A DNA stretch of 64,000 bases from Variovorax saccharolyticus (GCF_030316765.1 NZ_JASZYT010000010.1:62001-126000), one strand, 5' to 3'. Positions 51,100-59,309 are shown, numbered from the stretch's first letter. The notes: generated from the letters alone by a model not told the origin. Numbers and translations: made by a program.

Positions 51100-51962
51100 G
51101 GACTCGCCTTGCCTTTGGCTCGCGCCAGTTCGTACACCGTCTGCCCGAGCGGCTTGAAGGTCTGGTTGACCAGCGAGGCGTTCTCCGAATGGCCGGCGAA
51201 CAGCAGTCCGTTGGTCTTCAGGAGCGGCGCGAAGCGGTCGAGCACCTTCTTTTGCGTCGGCTTGTCGAAATAGATCATGACGTTGCGGCAGAAGATCGCG
51301 TCCACCGGCTCCTTGACCGCCCACGACGGATCGAGCAGGTTCAGGCGCGAGAACTTCACGATCTGCGCGACCTCGGGCCGGATGCGCACCTTGCCGGCAT
51401 TCGAGCCGGTGCCCTTGTTGAAGAAGCGGCGCAGCCGCTCGGGCGACAGCGCCTTGACCTGCTCGGCGGTGAAGACACCGGCCTGGGCCTTGGCGAGCAC
51501 CGCGGTGTCGATGTCGGTGGAGATCACGCGGGCCGCGTTGGCCTTGTCGCCGATCGCCTCGAACAGCGTCATCGCGATCGAATAGGGCTCCTCGCCGGTC
51601 GAGGCCGCCGAGCACCAGATCGTGACCGGCTCGCGCGCCTTGCGCACATGCTCGGCCAGCACCGGGAAGTGATGGGCCTCGCGGAAGAAGGAGGTCAGGT
51701 TGGTGGTCAGCGAGTTGATGAACGACTGCCACTCGTCGCCGTCCTGGCGCGACTCCAGCAGCTCGAGATACGACGAGAACTCCGGCAGCCGCAGCTCGCG
51801 CAGGCGGCGCGACAGGCGGCTGTAGACCATCTGCCGTTTCTGCTCGCCCAGCGCGATGCCGGCGCGCCGATGGATCAGCGCGCGGACCTTCGAGAAATCG
51901 CTGTCGGTGAATAGGAACTCGGTGCTCACGGCCGGCTTCGGTGCATGCGTTTCAATGTACAT
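51096..51962 (-). CDS. cheR: Chemotaxis methyltransferase CheR
   Basis: A 288-residue SAM-dependent methyltransferase. ATG 51962 is chosen because AGAGG stands 6 nt upstream; a TTG at 51992 would add ten residues. The N-terminal helical domain has SDFSKVRALIHRRAGIALGEQKRQMVYSRLSRRLREL. The catalytic domain has LTTNLTSFFREAHHF, the SAM loop IWCSAASTGEEPYSIAM, VISTDIDTAVLAKA and DAIFCRNVMIYFDKPTQKKVL. It methylates receptor glutamates. It lies 61 bp downstream of the HDOD gene and overlaps cheD. Confidence 0.96.
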   Translation of the reverse strand: MYIETHAPKPAVSTEFLFTDSDFSKVRALIHRRAGIALGEQKRQMVYSRLSRRLRELRLPEFSSYLELLESRQDGDEWQSFINSLTTNLTSFFREAHHFPVLAEHVRKAREPVTIWCSAASTGEEPYSIAMTLFEAIGDKANAARVISTDIDTAVLAKAQAGVFTAEQVKALSPERLRRFFNKGTGSNAGKVRIRPEVAQIVKFSRLNLLDPSWAVKEPVDAIFCRNVMIYFDKPTQKKVLDRFAPLLKTNGLLFAGHSENASLVNQTFKPLGQTVYELARAKGKASP

Positions 51963-52023
51963 AGCGAGCCTCTTTTCCAATGCTTCGATCAACGGGACAA
52001 TTACCTTGCAGCTCGCGCTTCAT

Positions 52024-53379
52024 TCAGACTCCGCCTTCATGGGCGTCGACTTCCTGCGACCAGGCCATCGCCGCGAGATGCGCCGCATTGACCTGACTCG
52101 AACTCACGAACAGCGCCTCCGACAGCCTGGCCGCCTGGGCGCCGTCGGTCTCGCAGGCCTCGGCCAGCGCCAGGAAGGGCGCATACACGCCCTCGCGCGC
52201 CAGGATCGCCTGCTGCACCGCGCCCGACAGCTGCACCTTGGCCAGCACCTCGGCCATCGGCACGCCCAGCAGCTGGTCGATCAGGGAGAACATGCCGACC
52301 ACGAACAGGTTGTCCGCCTCGCCGGCCGGCAGCATCCCCTGGCCCATCAGCTCGACGAAGCGGCCGCGCGTGATCGCCTTCTTGGTCATGAAGGGCGCGC
52401 TGGCGCGGTTGCTCGTGGCGAGCAGCACCGACAGCCAGCGGAACAGGGGCGCATAGCCGAGCATCGCCACCGCGTGGCGCAGCGAATGGATCTCGACGCC
52501 GGCGCCGATCGCGGGCGAGTTGATGTGGCGCAGCAGCCTGTAGGTCAATGCGGCGTCGCGCTTGAGCGCCGATTCGATACTGCGCACGTTCTCGTTGCGC
52601 TGGATCATGTGCATCAGCCGAACGATCATCACCGACTCGGGCTGCAGTGCATCGGCACCCTCCTTCACCGGCGGATGCTTCAGGGCGCCCTCGACGAAGA
52701 TGTCCACGCGAAGGTCGGCACAGGCCGCGGCCTGCTGCCAGCTCTCGACCCGCGTCGCGACCAGCTGCACCGGTGCGCCGCCGGGCGGCTGGTCCTCGCG
52801 CACCCGCGCCACGCGTTCGGCGTCGCCATCGCCGACGTCGAGGTGACTGATGACCTCGCGCAGCTCGGGATCGGCTGGCAGCGCGTCGGCGTCCCGCAGC
52901 ATGAAGCCGAAACCCTGCTCGCGCAGGAACAGCAGCATCGAGCGCGTGTCGGCGTCGCTGAGATCGGCGATGCCCATGCACAGCACGATGTTCTCCGGCG
53001 GCAGCGATTGCAGCTCGGGCAGGAACAGCGCATCGACCGTGACGTCGAGGAACAGCACCAGGCGACCCAGGCGCCAGCCGGTGCGGGCCGGGTTCAGGTG
53101 GCGGCAGATGTTGTCGAGCAGTGCAATGAACTGGCTCGACGGATCGGGCATCGGCTCGCTGCCCGGCGTGGCCAGCCACGCCATGCGATAGCCCTTCACG
53201 CGTTGCTGGTGGTCGAGCTGCAGCGCGTAGCGCACGTAGCCGCTGGCTTCGTGCATGGCCAGCAGCTCGTCGTCGTGGTCGCCGCCGCCGAGGCCGCCGG
53301 CTTGCTTGCCGGCTGCGGGCGCATCGCCCTGGCCGTCTGCGGAACCGGCGCCGGGGAGTCGAAAGAAGTCAAAGCGCAT
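52024..53379 (-). CDS. HDOD-domain protein with a degenerate EAL-like N-terminal half
   Basis: A 451-residue cytoplasmic signalling protein between cheA and cheR. Residues about 45-215 follow the outline of degenerate EAL domains (YALQLDHQQRVKGYRMAWLA ... LVLFLDVTVDALFLPELQSLPPENIVL ... LREQGFGFMLRDADALPAD) but lack the E-A-L and metal-binding residues, so no phosphodiesterase activity is expected. Residues about 235-440 form an HDOD domain: VMIVRLMHMIQRNENVRSIESALKRDAALTYRLLRHINSPAIG ... HSLRHAVAMLGYAPLFRWLSVLLAT ... LFVVGMFSLIDQLLGVPMAEVL. EAL-HDOD proteins such as CdgJ influence motility in other bacteria. The place usually held by cheW is taken by this gene. Confidence 0.85.
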   Translation of the reverse strand: MRFDFFRLPGAGSADGQGDAPAAGKQAGGLGGGDHDDELLAMHEASGYVRYALQLDHQQRVKGYRMAWLATPGSEPMPDPSSQFIALLDNICRHLNPARTGWRLGRLVLFLDVTVDALFLPELQSLPPENIVLCMGIADLSDADTRSMLLFLREQGFGFMLRDADALPADPELREVISHLDVGDGDAERVARVREDQPPGGAPVQLVATRVESWQQAAACADLRVDIFVEGALKHPPVKEGADALQPESVMIVRLMHMIQRNENVRSIESALKRDAALTYRLLRHINSPAIGAGVEIHSLRHAVAMLGYAPLFRWLSVLLATSNRASAPFMTKKAITRGRFVELMGQGMLPAGEADNLFVVGMFSLIDQLLGVPMAEVLAKVQLSGAVQQAILAREGVYAPFLALAEACETDGAQAARLSEALFVSSSQVNAAHLAAMAWSQEVDAHEGGV

Positions 53380-53454
53380 TGCAGATGTCTCCGTCTTTGG
53401 CTTGGATCAAGCGTTCCTGGCTGCAGGATGTCCGGGGCATTGCATGGGCGCGGT

Positions 53455-55497
53455 TCAGGCGGCGATCGTCGCCGGGCGCGAGGCGCCGGCGAGCGCGGCG
53501 CTGCTGGCCGCCTGCGCGCGCTGGATCCGCGGCATGGCGGCGACGTCGATGATGAACGCCACGCTGCCGTCGCCGAGGATCGTCGCGGCCGAGATGCCCG
53601 GCACCTTGCGGTAGTTGGTCTCGAGGTTCTTCACCACCACCTGGTGCTGGCCCAGCAGCTCGTCGACCAGCAGCGCGAAGCGCGCGTCGTCGGCCTGCAC
53701 GATCACCAGGATGCCCTGGGTCGGATTGACCTGCGCCCCGGCGACGTCGAACACGCGGTGCAGCTCGATCAGCGGCAGGTACTCGCCGCGCACCTTGATG
53801 ACGTGGCCGTCGCTGGTGATCGAGTGCAGGTGCTCGCCGAGCGGCTGCAGCGACTCGATCACGTAGCTCAGCGGCAGGATGTAGGCCTCGCTGCCGACCT
53901 TGACCGACATGCCGTTGAGGATCGCGAGCGTCAGCGGCAGCACGATGCGGGTGGTGGTGCCGCGGCCGCCGCGCGAATGGATCTCGACATGGCCGCCCAT
54001 CTCCTGGATGTTGCGCTTGACCACGTCCATGCCGACGCCGCGGCCCGAGATGTCGGTGACCTGGTCGGCGGTCGAGAAGCCGGGCGCGAAGATCAGCTGC
54101 CAGACCTCCTCGTCGGGCATGGTCTCGCTCACCGCCAGGCCCTGCTGCAGGGCCTTGGCGAGGATCTTCTCGCGGTTCAGGCCGGCGCCGTCGTCGCTGA
54201 CCTCGATCACGATGTTGCCGCCGTGGTGCTGTGCCGACAGCAGCAGCTGGCCGGTGGCTTCCTTGCCCTTCGCGAGCCGGATGTCCGGCGTTTCGATGCC
54301 GTGGTCGAGGCTGTTGCGCACCAGGTGCGTGAGCGGGTCGATGATGCGTTCGATCAGGCCCTTGTCGAGTTCGGTCTCCTTGCCGAAGGTGTCGAGCCGG
54401 ACCTGCTTGCCGAGCTTGGCGCTGACGTCGCGGATCACGCGCGGGAAGCGGCTGAACACGTAGTCCATCGGCATCATGCGGATCGACATCACGGACTCCT
54501 GCATGTCGCGCGCGTTGCGCTCCAGGTGGCCGAGGCCGCTGAGGAAGCGCTCGTAGATCACCGGGTCGAGCATGGTGGCGGCCTGCGTCAGCATCGATTG
54601 GGTGATCACCAGCTCGCCCACCAGGTTGATGAGCTGGTCGACCTTCTCGACGTCGACGCGGATCGAGCTCGATTCCTTGGCGGCGGCGGCGGCCGGCTGG
54701 GCGGCGGCCGCCGGTGCCGCGGCCTGCGGCTTGGCGGCGGCTTCGGCGACCGGCGCGGCTGCCGCGACCGGCGCCGGCGCGGCGACGGCCGGTGCCGGTT
54801 CCGGCGGCGTCTCGGCGGTCTCGCGCGAGATGTCGATCTGCGACTCGTCGATCACGAAGCAGCACACGGCAATGATGTCGTCCGGGTCGCAGGTGGTCTC
54901 CAGCATCACGGTGAACTGGTCGTTGCTGCGCGTGCGCGAGGCGATCTTGCCGAGGTTGCCGAGCTCGCCGGCGAGCAGTTCGCATTCGCTGTCCGACAGG
55001 CGGGCGAAGCGGATGCGAAGCGCGCTGGATGGCACGGGCACGGGTGCGGGTGCAGGCGCGGCGGCCGCGACCGGCGCCGGAGCGGGCGCAGGCGACGCGG
55101 CGCCCTCGCCTTCGCTCTCGCGCGCCAGTTGCTGCAGCACGGCGCAGATCTGCGCAACGCGTTCGGCTTCAGGCTCTTTGCCCGCCTGGTAGGCAGTGAG
55201 TTGTTCTTGCAAGGCGTCCTTCGTTTCCAAAAAGGCATCGATCATCGGACCGCTCAGGCGCAACTGGCCATGGCGTGCCCGGTCCAAAAGAGTCTCCAGC
55301 ACATGCGTCGTCTCGGTCAGCGCAGTGAAGCCGAAGGTGGCGGCACCGCCCTTGATCGAGTGCGCCGCACGGAAGATCGCGTTGAGCTGCTCGCTGTCCG
55401 GCGACTCGACGTCGAGTTCGAGGAGCAGTTGCTCCATCTGAGCCAGAAGCTCGATCGCTTCGACAAAGAAGGCTTGGGAAAACTGGCTGAGGTCCAT
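53455..55497 (-). CDS. cheA: Chemotaxis histidine kinase CheA
   Basis: A 680-residue kinase starting at ATG 55497. P1 carries the phospho-acceptor histidine in IFRAAHSIKGGAATFGF (about residue 50). An Ala/Pro-rich linker leads to a P2-like CheY-docking domain (IRFARLSDSECELLAGELGN), then a second linker. P3 dimerisation is VDVEKVDQLINLVGELVITQS. The P4 ATPase has the N-box LTHLVRNSLDHGIETP, G1 VSDDGAGLNREK, F-box LIFAPGFSTADQVTDISGRGVGMDVV and G2 RGGRGTTTRIVLPLTLA. P5 is the C-terminal CheW-like domain (YILPLSYVIESLQPLGEHLH). All catalytic motifs are intact. It is 49 bp downstream of motB. Confidence 0.97.
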   Translation of the reverse strand: MDLSQFSQAFFVEAIELLAQMEQLLLELDVESPDSEQLNAIFRAAHSIKGGAATFGFTALTETTHVLETLLDRARHGQLRLSGPMIDAFLETKDALQEQLTAYQAGKEPEAERVAQICAVLQQLARESEGEGAASPAPAPAPVAAAAPAPAPVPVPSSALRIRFARLSDSECELLAGELGNLGKIASRTRSNDQFTVMLETTCDPDDIIAVCCFVIDESQIDISRETAETPPEPAPAVAAPAPVAAAAPVAEAAAKPQAAAPAAAAQPAAAAAKESSSIRVDVEKVDQLINLVGELVITQSMLTQAATMLDPVIYERFLSGLGHLERNARDMQESVMSIRMMPMDYVFSRFPRVIRDVSAKLGKQVRLDTFGKETELDKGLIERIIDPLTHLVRNSLDHGIETPDIRLAKGKEATGQLLLSAQHHGGNIVIEVSDDGAGLNREKILAKALQQGLAVSETMPDEEVWQLIFAPGFSTADQVTDISGRGVGMDVVKRNIQEMGGHVEIHSRGGRGTTTRIVLPLTLAILNGMSVKVGSEAYILPLSYVIESLQPLGEHLHSITSDGHVIKVRGEYLPLIELHRVFDVAGAQVNPTQGILVIVQADDARFALLVDELLGQHQVVVKNLETNYRKVPGISAATILGDGSVAFIIDVAAMPRIQRAQAASSAALAGASRPATIAA

Positions 55498-55546
55498 CTG
55501 TGTGTTCCGATACCGGCGCTGAACGCCGGCGCTGGGTCTGTCGTTG

Positions 55547-56473
55547 TTACTGCGTCGGGGCCGGAGGGGTTGATGAAATCGGCGTGGTCTCGCTGCCGGC
55601 GACATGCGCCGCGGTCTTCAGCACGCCCGCGCGCATGGCCGCGCCATCGCCGCTGTTCTCGCGTTCGATACGTTCCTGGGTCTGGCGGTTGAGCAGGATG
55701 ATGCTGATGCGGCGGTTGATCGGGTTGCGCGGATCGGCGTTGTTCAGGTGCATGCTGTCGGAGAGGCCGACCACGCGCAGCACCTTCGATTCGGACATGC
55801 CGCCGATCACGAGCTCGCGCCGCGAGGCATTGGCCCGGTCGGCCGACAGTTCCCAGTTGCCGTAGGCCTTGTCGCCGTTGGTGTAGACGATGGCGTCGGT
55901 GTGGCCCGACAAGGTCATCTTGTTCGGCAGCTCGTTGAGCTTCGGTCCGAGCTCGCGCAGGATGGCCCGCATGTGCGGCACCACGCGTGCGCTGGCGAGG
56001 TCGAACATCGGCCGGTTCTCGCTGTCGACCAGCTGCAGCCGCAGGCCTTCGGTCGTGATGTCGATCAGGATCTGCGAGCGGAACTGCTTGAAGACCGGGC
56101 TGTTCTCGATCAGGGCGTCGAGCTTCTGCTTCATGTCGGCCAGCCGCTGCGCGTCGAGCTCTTCCTCGCTCGGATCGGCCTTCCTGACCTCGCCCTCGCT
56201 GGCCATGATGTCGGCGCCGCCGCCCGGGATCATGCTGCTGCTCAGGCTGGTCTTGTCGCCCCCCGAGAGCGCCACCTTGAGCGGCATCCGGAAGTGCTCG
56301 GCGATGCCGGCGCGCTGCTTCGGCGTCGAGATCGACAGCAGCCACATGACCAGGAAGAAGGCCATCATCGCGGTCATGAAGTCGGCATAGGCGATCTTCC
56401 AGGCGCCGCCATGATGGCCGCCGCCGTGGACGGCCACCTTCTTGATGATGACGCGGTGCTTCTCTGCGCTCAT
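55547..56473 (-). CDS. motB: Flagellar stator protein MotB
   Basis: A 308-residue protein. One N-terminal membrane helix carries the proton-binding aspartate: WKIAYADFMTAMMAFFLVMWLLS. A plug region follows (PKQRAGIAEHFRMPLKVALS). The C-terminal OmpA-like peptidoglycan-binding domain has NKMTLSGHTDAIVYTNGDKAYGNWELSADRANASRREL. It anchors the MotA/B proton channel to the cell wall. motB starts 19 bp after motA, as is usual for the stator operon. The last 35 residues are Ala/Thr/Pro-rich and probably flexible. Confidence 0.97.
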   Translation of the reverse strand: MSAEKHRVIIKKVAVHGGGHHGGAWKIAYADFMTAMMAFFLVMWLLSISTPKQRAGIAEHFRMPLKVALSGGDKTSLSSSMIPGGGADIMASEGEVRKADPSEEELDAQRLADMKQKLDALIENSPVFKQFRSQILIDITTEGLRLQLVDSENRPMFDLASARVVPHMRAILRELGPKLNELPNKMTLSGHTDAIVYTNGDKAYGNWELSADRANASRRELVIGGMSESKVLRVVGLSDSMHLNNADPRNPINRRISIILLNRQTQERIERENSGDGAAMRAGVLKTAAHVAGSETTPISSTPPAPTQ

Positions 56474-56492
56474 GGTCGCTGCCTCCCCGCCC

Positions 56493-57353
56493 TCAGCGGG
56501 CCTTCACTTCCCGAACGTGGTCATCCAGTTCGGTGAAGGAGGGACGTTCGGTCGAGAACAGCACCTTGCGGCCGAACTCGACCGCGAGCTGTGGCGCGTA
56601 GCCGTTCAGGCTGGCCAGCAGGGTCACCTTGGCGCACTGGTAGACCTTCATCGCTTCCTCGACCTTCTGGCCGATCAGCGAAGCCAGCGGTGCCACGAAG
56701 CCGTAGGCCAGCAGCACGCCGAGGAAGGTGCCGACCAGCGCGTGGGCGATCAGCGCGCCCATCTCGTCGGGCGGCAGGTTGGCCGAAGCCAGCGCATGGA
56801 CCACGCCCATCACGGCGGCCACGATGCCCAGCGCCGGCAGCGCGTCGGCGACGCCGGCCAGGCTGTGCTGGGGCACTTCGGCCTCGTGGCGGATGGTCTC
56901 GATCTCGTGGTCCATCAGGGCCTCGATCTCGAACGGGTCCGTGTTGCCGCTGATCACCAGGCGCAGGTAGTCGCACAGGAATTCCATCAGCTCGGCGTCC
57001 GCCATGAGCGCCGGATAGCGCCCGAAAATCTCGCTCTGCGCCGGGTTCTCGACGTCGGACTCGAGCTTCATCATGCCCTCCTTGCGAGCCTTGGCGAGCA
57101 GCTCGTACAGCAGCGCCAGCAGGTCCATGTAGAGCTGGCGGTTGTGCTTGGAGGAGCGCAGCAGCAGCGGCAGCTCCTTCATCGTCGCCTTGATCGTCTT
57201 GCCGTTGTTGCCGGCGATGAAGGCGCCCAGCGCGGAGCCGCCGATCATCAGCAACTCGACGGGCTGGAACAGGACGCCGAAATGCCCGCCCATCAGGGCA
57301 TAGCCGCCGAAAACGGCCCCTATCACTACCAGGTATCCAACCAGCACGAGCAC
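56493..57353 (-). CDS. motA: Flagellar stator protein MotA
   Basis: A 286-residue membrane protein with a GTG start at 57353 after AGGGGA. Four helices: MLVLVGYLVVIGAVFGGYAL and VELLMIGGSALGAFIAG at the start, then HSLAGVADALPALGIVAAVMGVVHAL and ALVGTFLGVLLAYGFVAPLAS in the second half; the conserved proline and G-x-G turns are present. The large cytosolic loop between holds charged residues contacting FliG. MotA and MotB together convert proton flow into torque. The gene is 65 bp downstream of flhC, an arrangement typical of flhDC-motAB loci. Confidence 0.97.
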   Translation of the reverse strand: MLVLVGYLVVIGAVFGGYALMGGHFGVLFQPVELLMIGGSALGAFIAGNNGKTIKATMKELPLLLRSSKHNRQLYMDLLALLYELLAKARKEGMMKLESDVENPAQSEIFGRYPALMADAELMEFLCDYLRLVISGNTDPFEIEALMDHEIETIRHEAEVPQHSLAGVADALPALGIVAAVMGVVHALASANLPPDEMGALIAHALVGTFLGVLLAYGFVAPLASLIGQKVEEAMKVYQCAKVTLLASLNGYAPQLAVEFGRKVLFSTERPSFTELDDHVREVKAR

Positions 57354-57418
57354 GCGCGTCCCCTTTTGCCCGCAGGCATCAAATCAATAAATTGACGAAT
57401 TGAGAAAAATTGCCGATT

Positions 57419-58027
57419 TCAATGCGCTCCATTGGCGCCCAGCGCGGAATGCACGGCCAGAACGGGTGGCTGCGGCAACGGTGCGGCCTTGACGGCCTCG
57501 TCGCCACGTTTTGCACCGCGCGCTTTTCCGGCCCGGGACGGCGGGCGGCACAGGACGCAAACGTAGTCATGCTTGTGGTCGTGCGCATGCGCGACAAAAC
57601 GTCCACCGCAGCGGCCGCAGCTGCTCAACTGCAGCATGTCGCTGTCGAAAAAGCGCACCATCGTGTAGGCGCGCGTGAAATCCAGCACGATTTCGCCGCC
57701 GTGAGCCTCGATTTGCTCGGTGTAGAGCCGGTAGGCCTTGATCAGCGCCTGCAATCCGGTCTCGTTGGCCTCGTGCCGCATGAAACGGTACATGTTGTAG
57801 AACATCGACGAATGGATGTTCGCCATCCAGGTCATGTACCAATCGGTCGAAAACGGCAGCAGGCCCTTGGGCGGGGAAACGCCCTTCAATTCCTTGTAGA
57901 GCCGGATCAGCCGTTCACGGCTCAGGCCGACTTCCGCTTCCAGGAATTGCAGGCGGGCGCCGAGCTCGATCAATTCGACCGCCAGCTGAACCTGCCGGAC
58001 TTCGCCGAGCACACTTTTCGCAGTCAT
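57419..58027 (-). CDS. flhC: Flagellar master regulator subunit FlhC
   Basis: A 202-residue DNA-binding protein. The start ATG 58027 overlaps the flhD stop by 4 bp. It has the helical N-terminal domain (SVLGEVRQVQLAVELIELGARLQFLEAEVGLSRERLIRLYKELKGVSPPKGLLPFSTDWYM) and the four-cysteine zinc site near the C-terminus: SSCGRCGGRFVAHAHDHKHDYVCVLC. Together with FlhD it forms the FlhD4C2 activator of class II flagellar promoters. The C-terminal 40 residues (PPSRAGKARGAKRGDEAVKA...) extend beyond the enterobacterial protein and are basic. Confidence 0.96.
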   Translation of the reverse strand: MTAKSVLGEVRQVQLAVELIELGARLQFLEAEVGLSRERLIRLYKELKGVSPPKGLLPFSTDWYMTWMANIHSSMFYNMYRFMRHEANETGLQALIKAYRLYTEQIEAHGGEIVLDFTRAYTMVRFFDSDMLQLSSCGRCGGRFVAHAHDHKHDYVCVLCRPPSRAGKARGAKRGDEAVKAAPLPQPPVLAVHSALGANGAH

Positions 58028-58377
58028 GACACGGCATCCGTTTCACGGGTCTGGATCTGGCGCGCCGCCATCAGGATCGACATGTGCGCCTGCTGGAGCG
58101 AGGTGTCCTTGCCTTCGCCGAACACCGCGAACATGGGATGGTCCTCGAGTCGAAAGCTGCAGAGCAGGAAGTTGGACGTCGCCAGCTTGACGATCTGGGT
58201 CAGGGACATGTTCGCCAGCAGGTCGGCCAGCTCGCGGCCGACGCCGAGGCGGTACATCGCCGCCGCACGGTCCTGCTTGGCGAGCTTCTGGGCGAGCAGC
58301 ATGTAGGCCAGATTGATGTCGCCGATCTCCTTGGAGATGTCGCCACCGCCTGCCGCACCGTCGTTATCGATTTCCAC
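58024..58377 (-). CDS. flhD: Flagellar master regulator subunit FlhD
   Basis: A 117-residue protein if translation starts at GTG 58377, chosen because GGAG lies 6 nt upstream; the TTG at 58389 sits on that ribosome site. The core is the FlhD fold: ISKEIGDINLAYMLLAQKLAKQDRAAAMYRLGVGRELADLLANMSLTQIVKLATSNFLLCSFRLEDHPMF, with the conserved 'IrdiNLsYLlLaQrli..Dra.A..rLGi' pattern. The tail is GKDTSLQQAHMSILMAARQIQ. With FlhC it activates class II promoters. It follows a 626-bp AT-rich regulatory gap. Confidence 0.95.
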   Translation of the reverse strand: MEIDNDGAAGGGDISKEIGDINLAYMLLAQKLAKQDRAAAMYRLGVGRELADLLANMSLTQIVKLATSNFLLCSFRLEDHPMFAVFGEGKDTSLQQAHMSILMAARQIQTRETDAVS

Positions 58378-58389
58378 TCTGAACTCCAA

Positions 58390-59015
58390 TCAATAAATGC
58401 GCGGTTCGCGCACAAATGAAACACTTGAAAAGTTATTTATGGATTTCATCAACTCTGAGCCCGAGGATTTCGCGCACCCATAAAAAACCAGATCCACTGA
58501 TCGATGAAGGCAGGCCGGCATTTCACAAAGAACTGACCGGACATGATTCCAACTCTCGACGCAATAAAACAATTGACTCGCAACCACCGTTCTATCGAAT
58601 TCGCCTTTTCGGCAATCTTGTTTTTTGGGCTCTGCGCGATCATGACAACCAGCGGGATGCGGGGTGTCGAAGAGGCAGATCCGGCAAACATTCTTCGATA
58701 TCCGATTCAATCAAGACTGCAGTCTATACACATTTTTTAACAAGTTCGACAAGCCTCTTGGCACCGTTGCAGAAAGTGAGACTTATCTGACATCCCCTCG
58801 GAAACGGCTGACATTCAATGTGTCATTGCAATGAAAAGTAGTCCAAACTGTTTACCGTTCAAATGCCTGTCGCCGTACAATTTATTTAATATAAAGTACT
58901 AAAAACCGGTTGAATTAAAAAGTATTAATCGTTTAGGGCTGCTTGAATTCAATGAAGGTTCATTGAAAAAAGACAAACCAAATAGTTCATTCGTTGTCGG
59001 CGGCGGTGACATATG
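58390..59015. promoter_or_regulatory. AT-rich regulatory gap upstream of flhDC with repeated CATTG/CAATG dyads
   Basis: This 626-bp stretch is far richer in A/T than the rest of the window and has no convincing gene; small ORFs of 60-120 codons lack family features and ribosome sites. It contains ACATT-C-AATGT (58811-58821), CATTGCAATG (58824-58833) and the perfect dyad TTCAATGAA-GG-TTCATTGAA (58948-58967), all built from CATTG/CAATG half-sites. TATATT and TACAAT-like hexamers near 58875-58905 could be -10 boxes, but I could not settle on a promoter. Flagellar master operons elsewhere have long, multi-input leader regions like this. Confidence 0.6.
58948..58967. promoter_or_regulatory. Perfect 9-bp inverted repeat in the flhDC upstream region
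   Basis: TTCAATGAA and TTCATTGAA are separated by GG, giving a 20-bp dyad. The two-base spacing suits a protein dimer on one DNA face rather than an RNA hairpin. It lies about 570 bp ahead of flhD and 50 bp beyond the flhX stop. Confidence 0.5.
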
Positions 59016-59019
59016 TCAC
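59006..59019. promoter_or_regulatory. CRP-like palindrome GTGACATATGTCAC
   Basis: A perfect 14-bp palindrome with the half-site arrangement GTGA-N6-TCAC used by CRP/Vfr-type regulators. It overlaps the stop codon of flhX and sits at the right-hand end of the AT-rich gap ahead of flhDC. Flanking bases do not extend the symmetry, and the distance to flhD is over 600 bp. Confidence 0.35.
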
Positions 59020-59309
59020 GGCTGCCGCCCCGCGGCTTCGGCCTGGCCCTCCAGGCCGTGGATCCAGGCCATGACTTCGGCCACCGCGCGGTAGAGCTGC
59101 GGCGGGATCTGCTGGTCGAGGTCGACCTGCATCAACAGCTTCACCAGTCCGGCCGAGGCATGGACATAGAGCCCGTGCTGCCTGGCTTCGCGCATGATCG
59201 ATTCGGCCACCACGCCGTAGCCCTTGGCCACCACCACGGGCGCCCGGTTCTTGTCGGCATGCGACAGCGCCACCGCGCTCTGCCGGTCGTCCATCGGCGT
59301 CGTGCTCAT
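59016..59309 (-). CDS. flhX: FlhB C-terminal-domain homologue (FlhX type)
   Basis: A 97-residue soluble protein matching the cytoplasmic domain of FlhB: SHADKNRAPVVVAKGYGVVAESIMREARQHGLYVHASAGLVKLLMQVDLDQQIPPQLYRAVAEVMAWIHGLEG. It parallels FlhB's VVAKGTDLVAERIREIATANK...IPAGLYTAVAEVLAWVYQL, but there are no membrane helices and the N-PTH cleavage motif is absent. Similar small proteins, called FlhX, occur in flagellate bacteria and can substitute for the cleaved C-terminal part of FlhB. It overlaps the fliK stop by 4 bp; FliK is the partner that triggers the FlhB switch, which fits. Confidence 0.88.
   Translation of the reverse strand: MSTTPMDDRQSAVALSHADKNRAPVVVAKGYGVVAESIMREARQHGLYVHASAGLVKLLMQVDLDQQIPPQLYRAVAEVMAWIHGLEGQAEAAGRQP

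Noticed and set aside
57380..57416. GCCGAT with upstream A/T-rich sequence, like a FliA promoter
   Set aside because: It is on the plus strand, pointing away from motA into the end of flhC, and the spacing to any TAAA-like box is about 20 bp rather than 15.
58543..58740. 65-codon plus-strand ORF with a hydrophobic stretch in the AT-rich gap
   Set aside because: No ribosome site, no recognisable family, and stop codons are expected to be common by chance in this composition; opposite strand to all neighbours.
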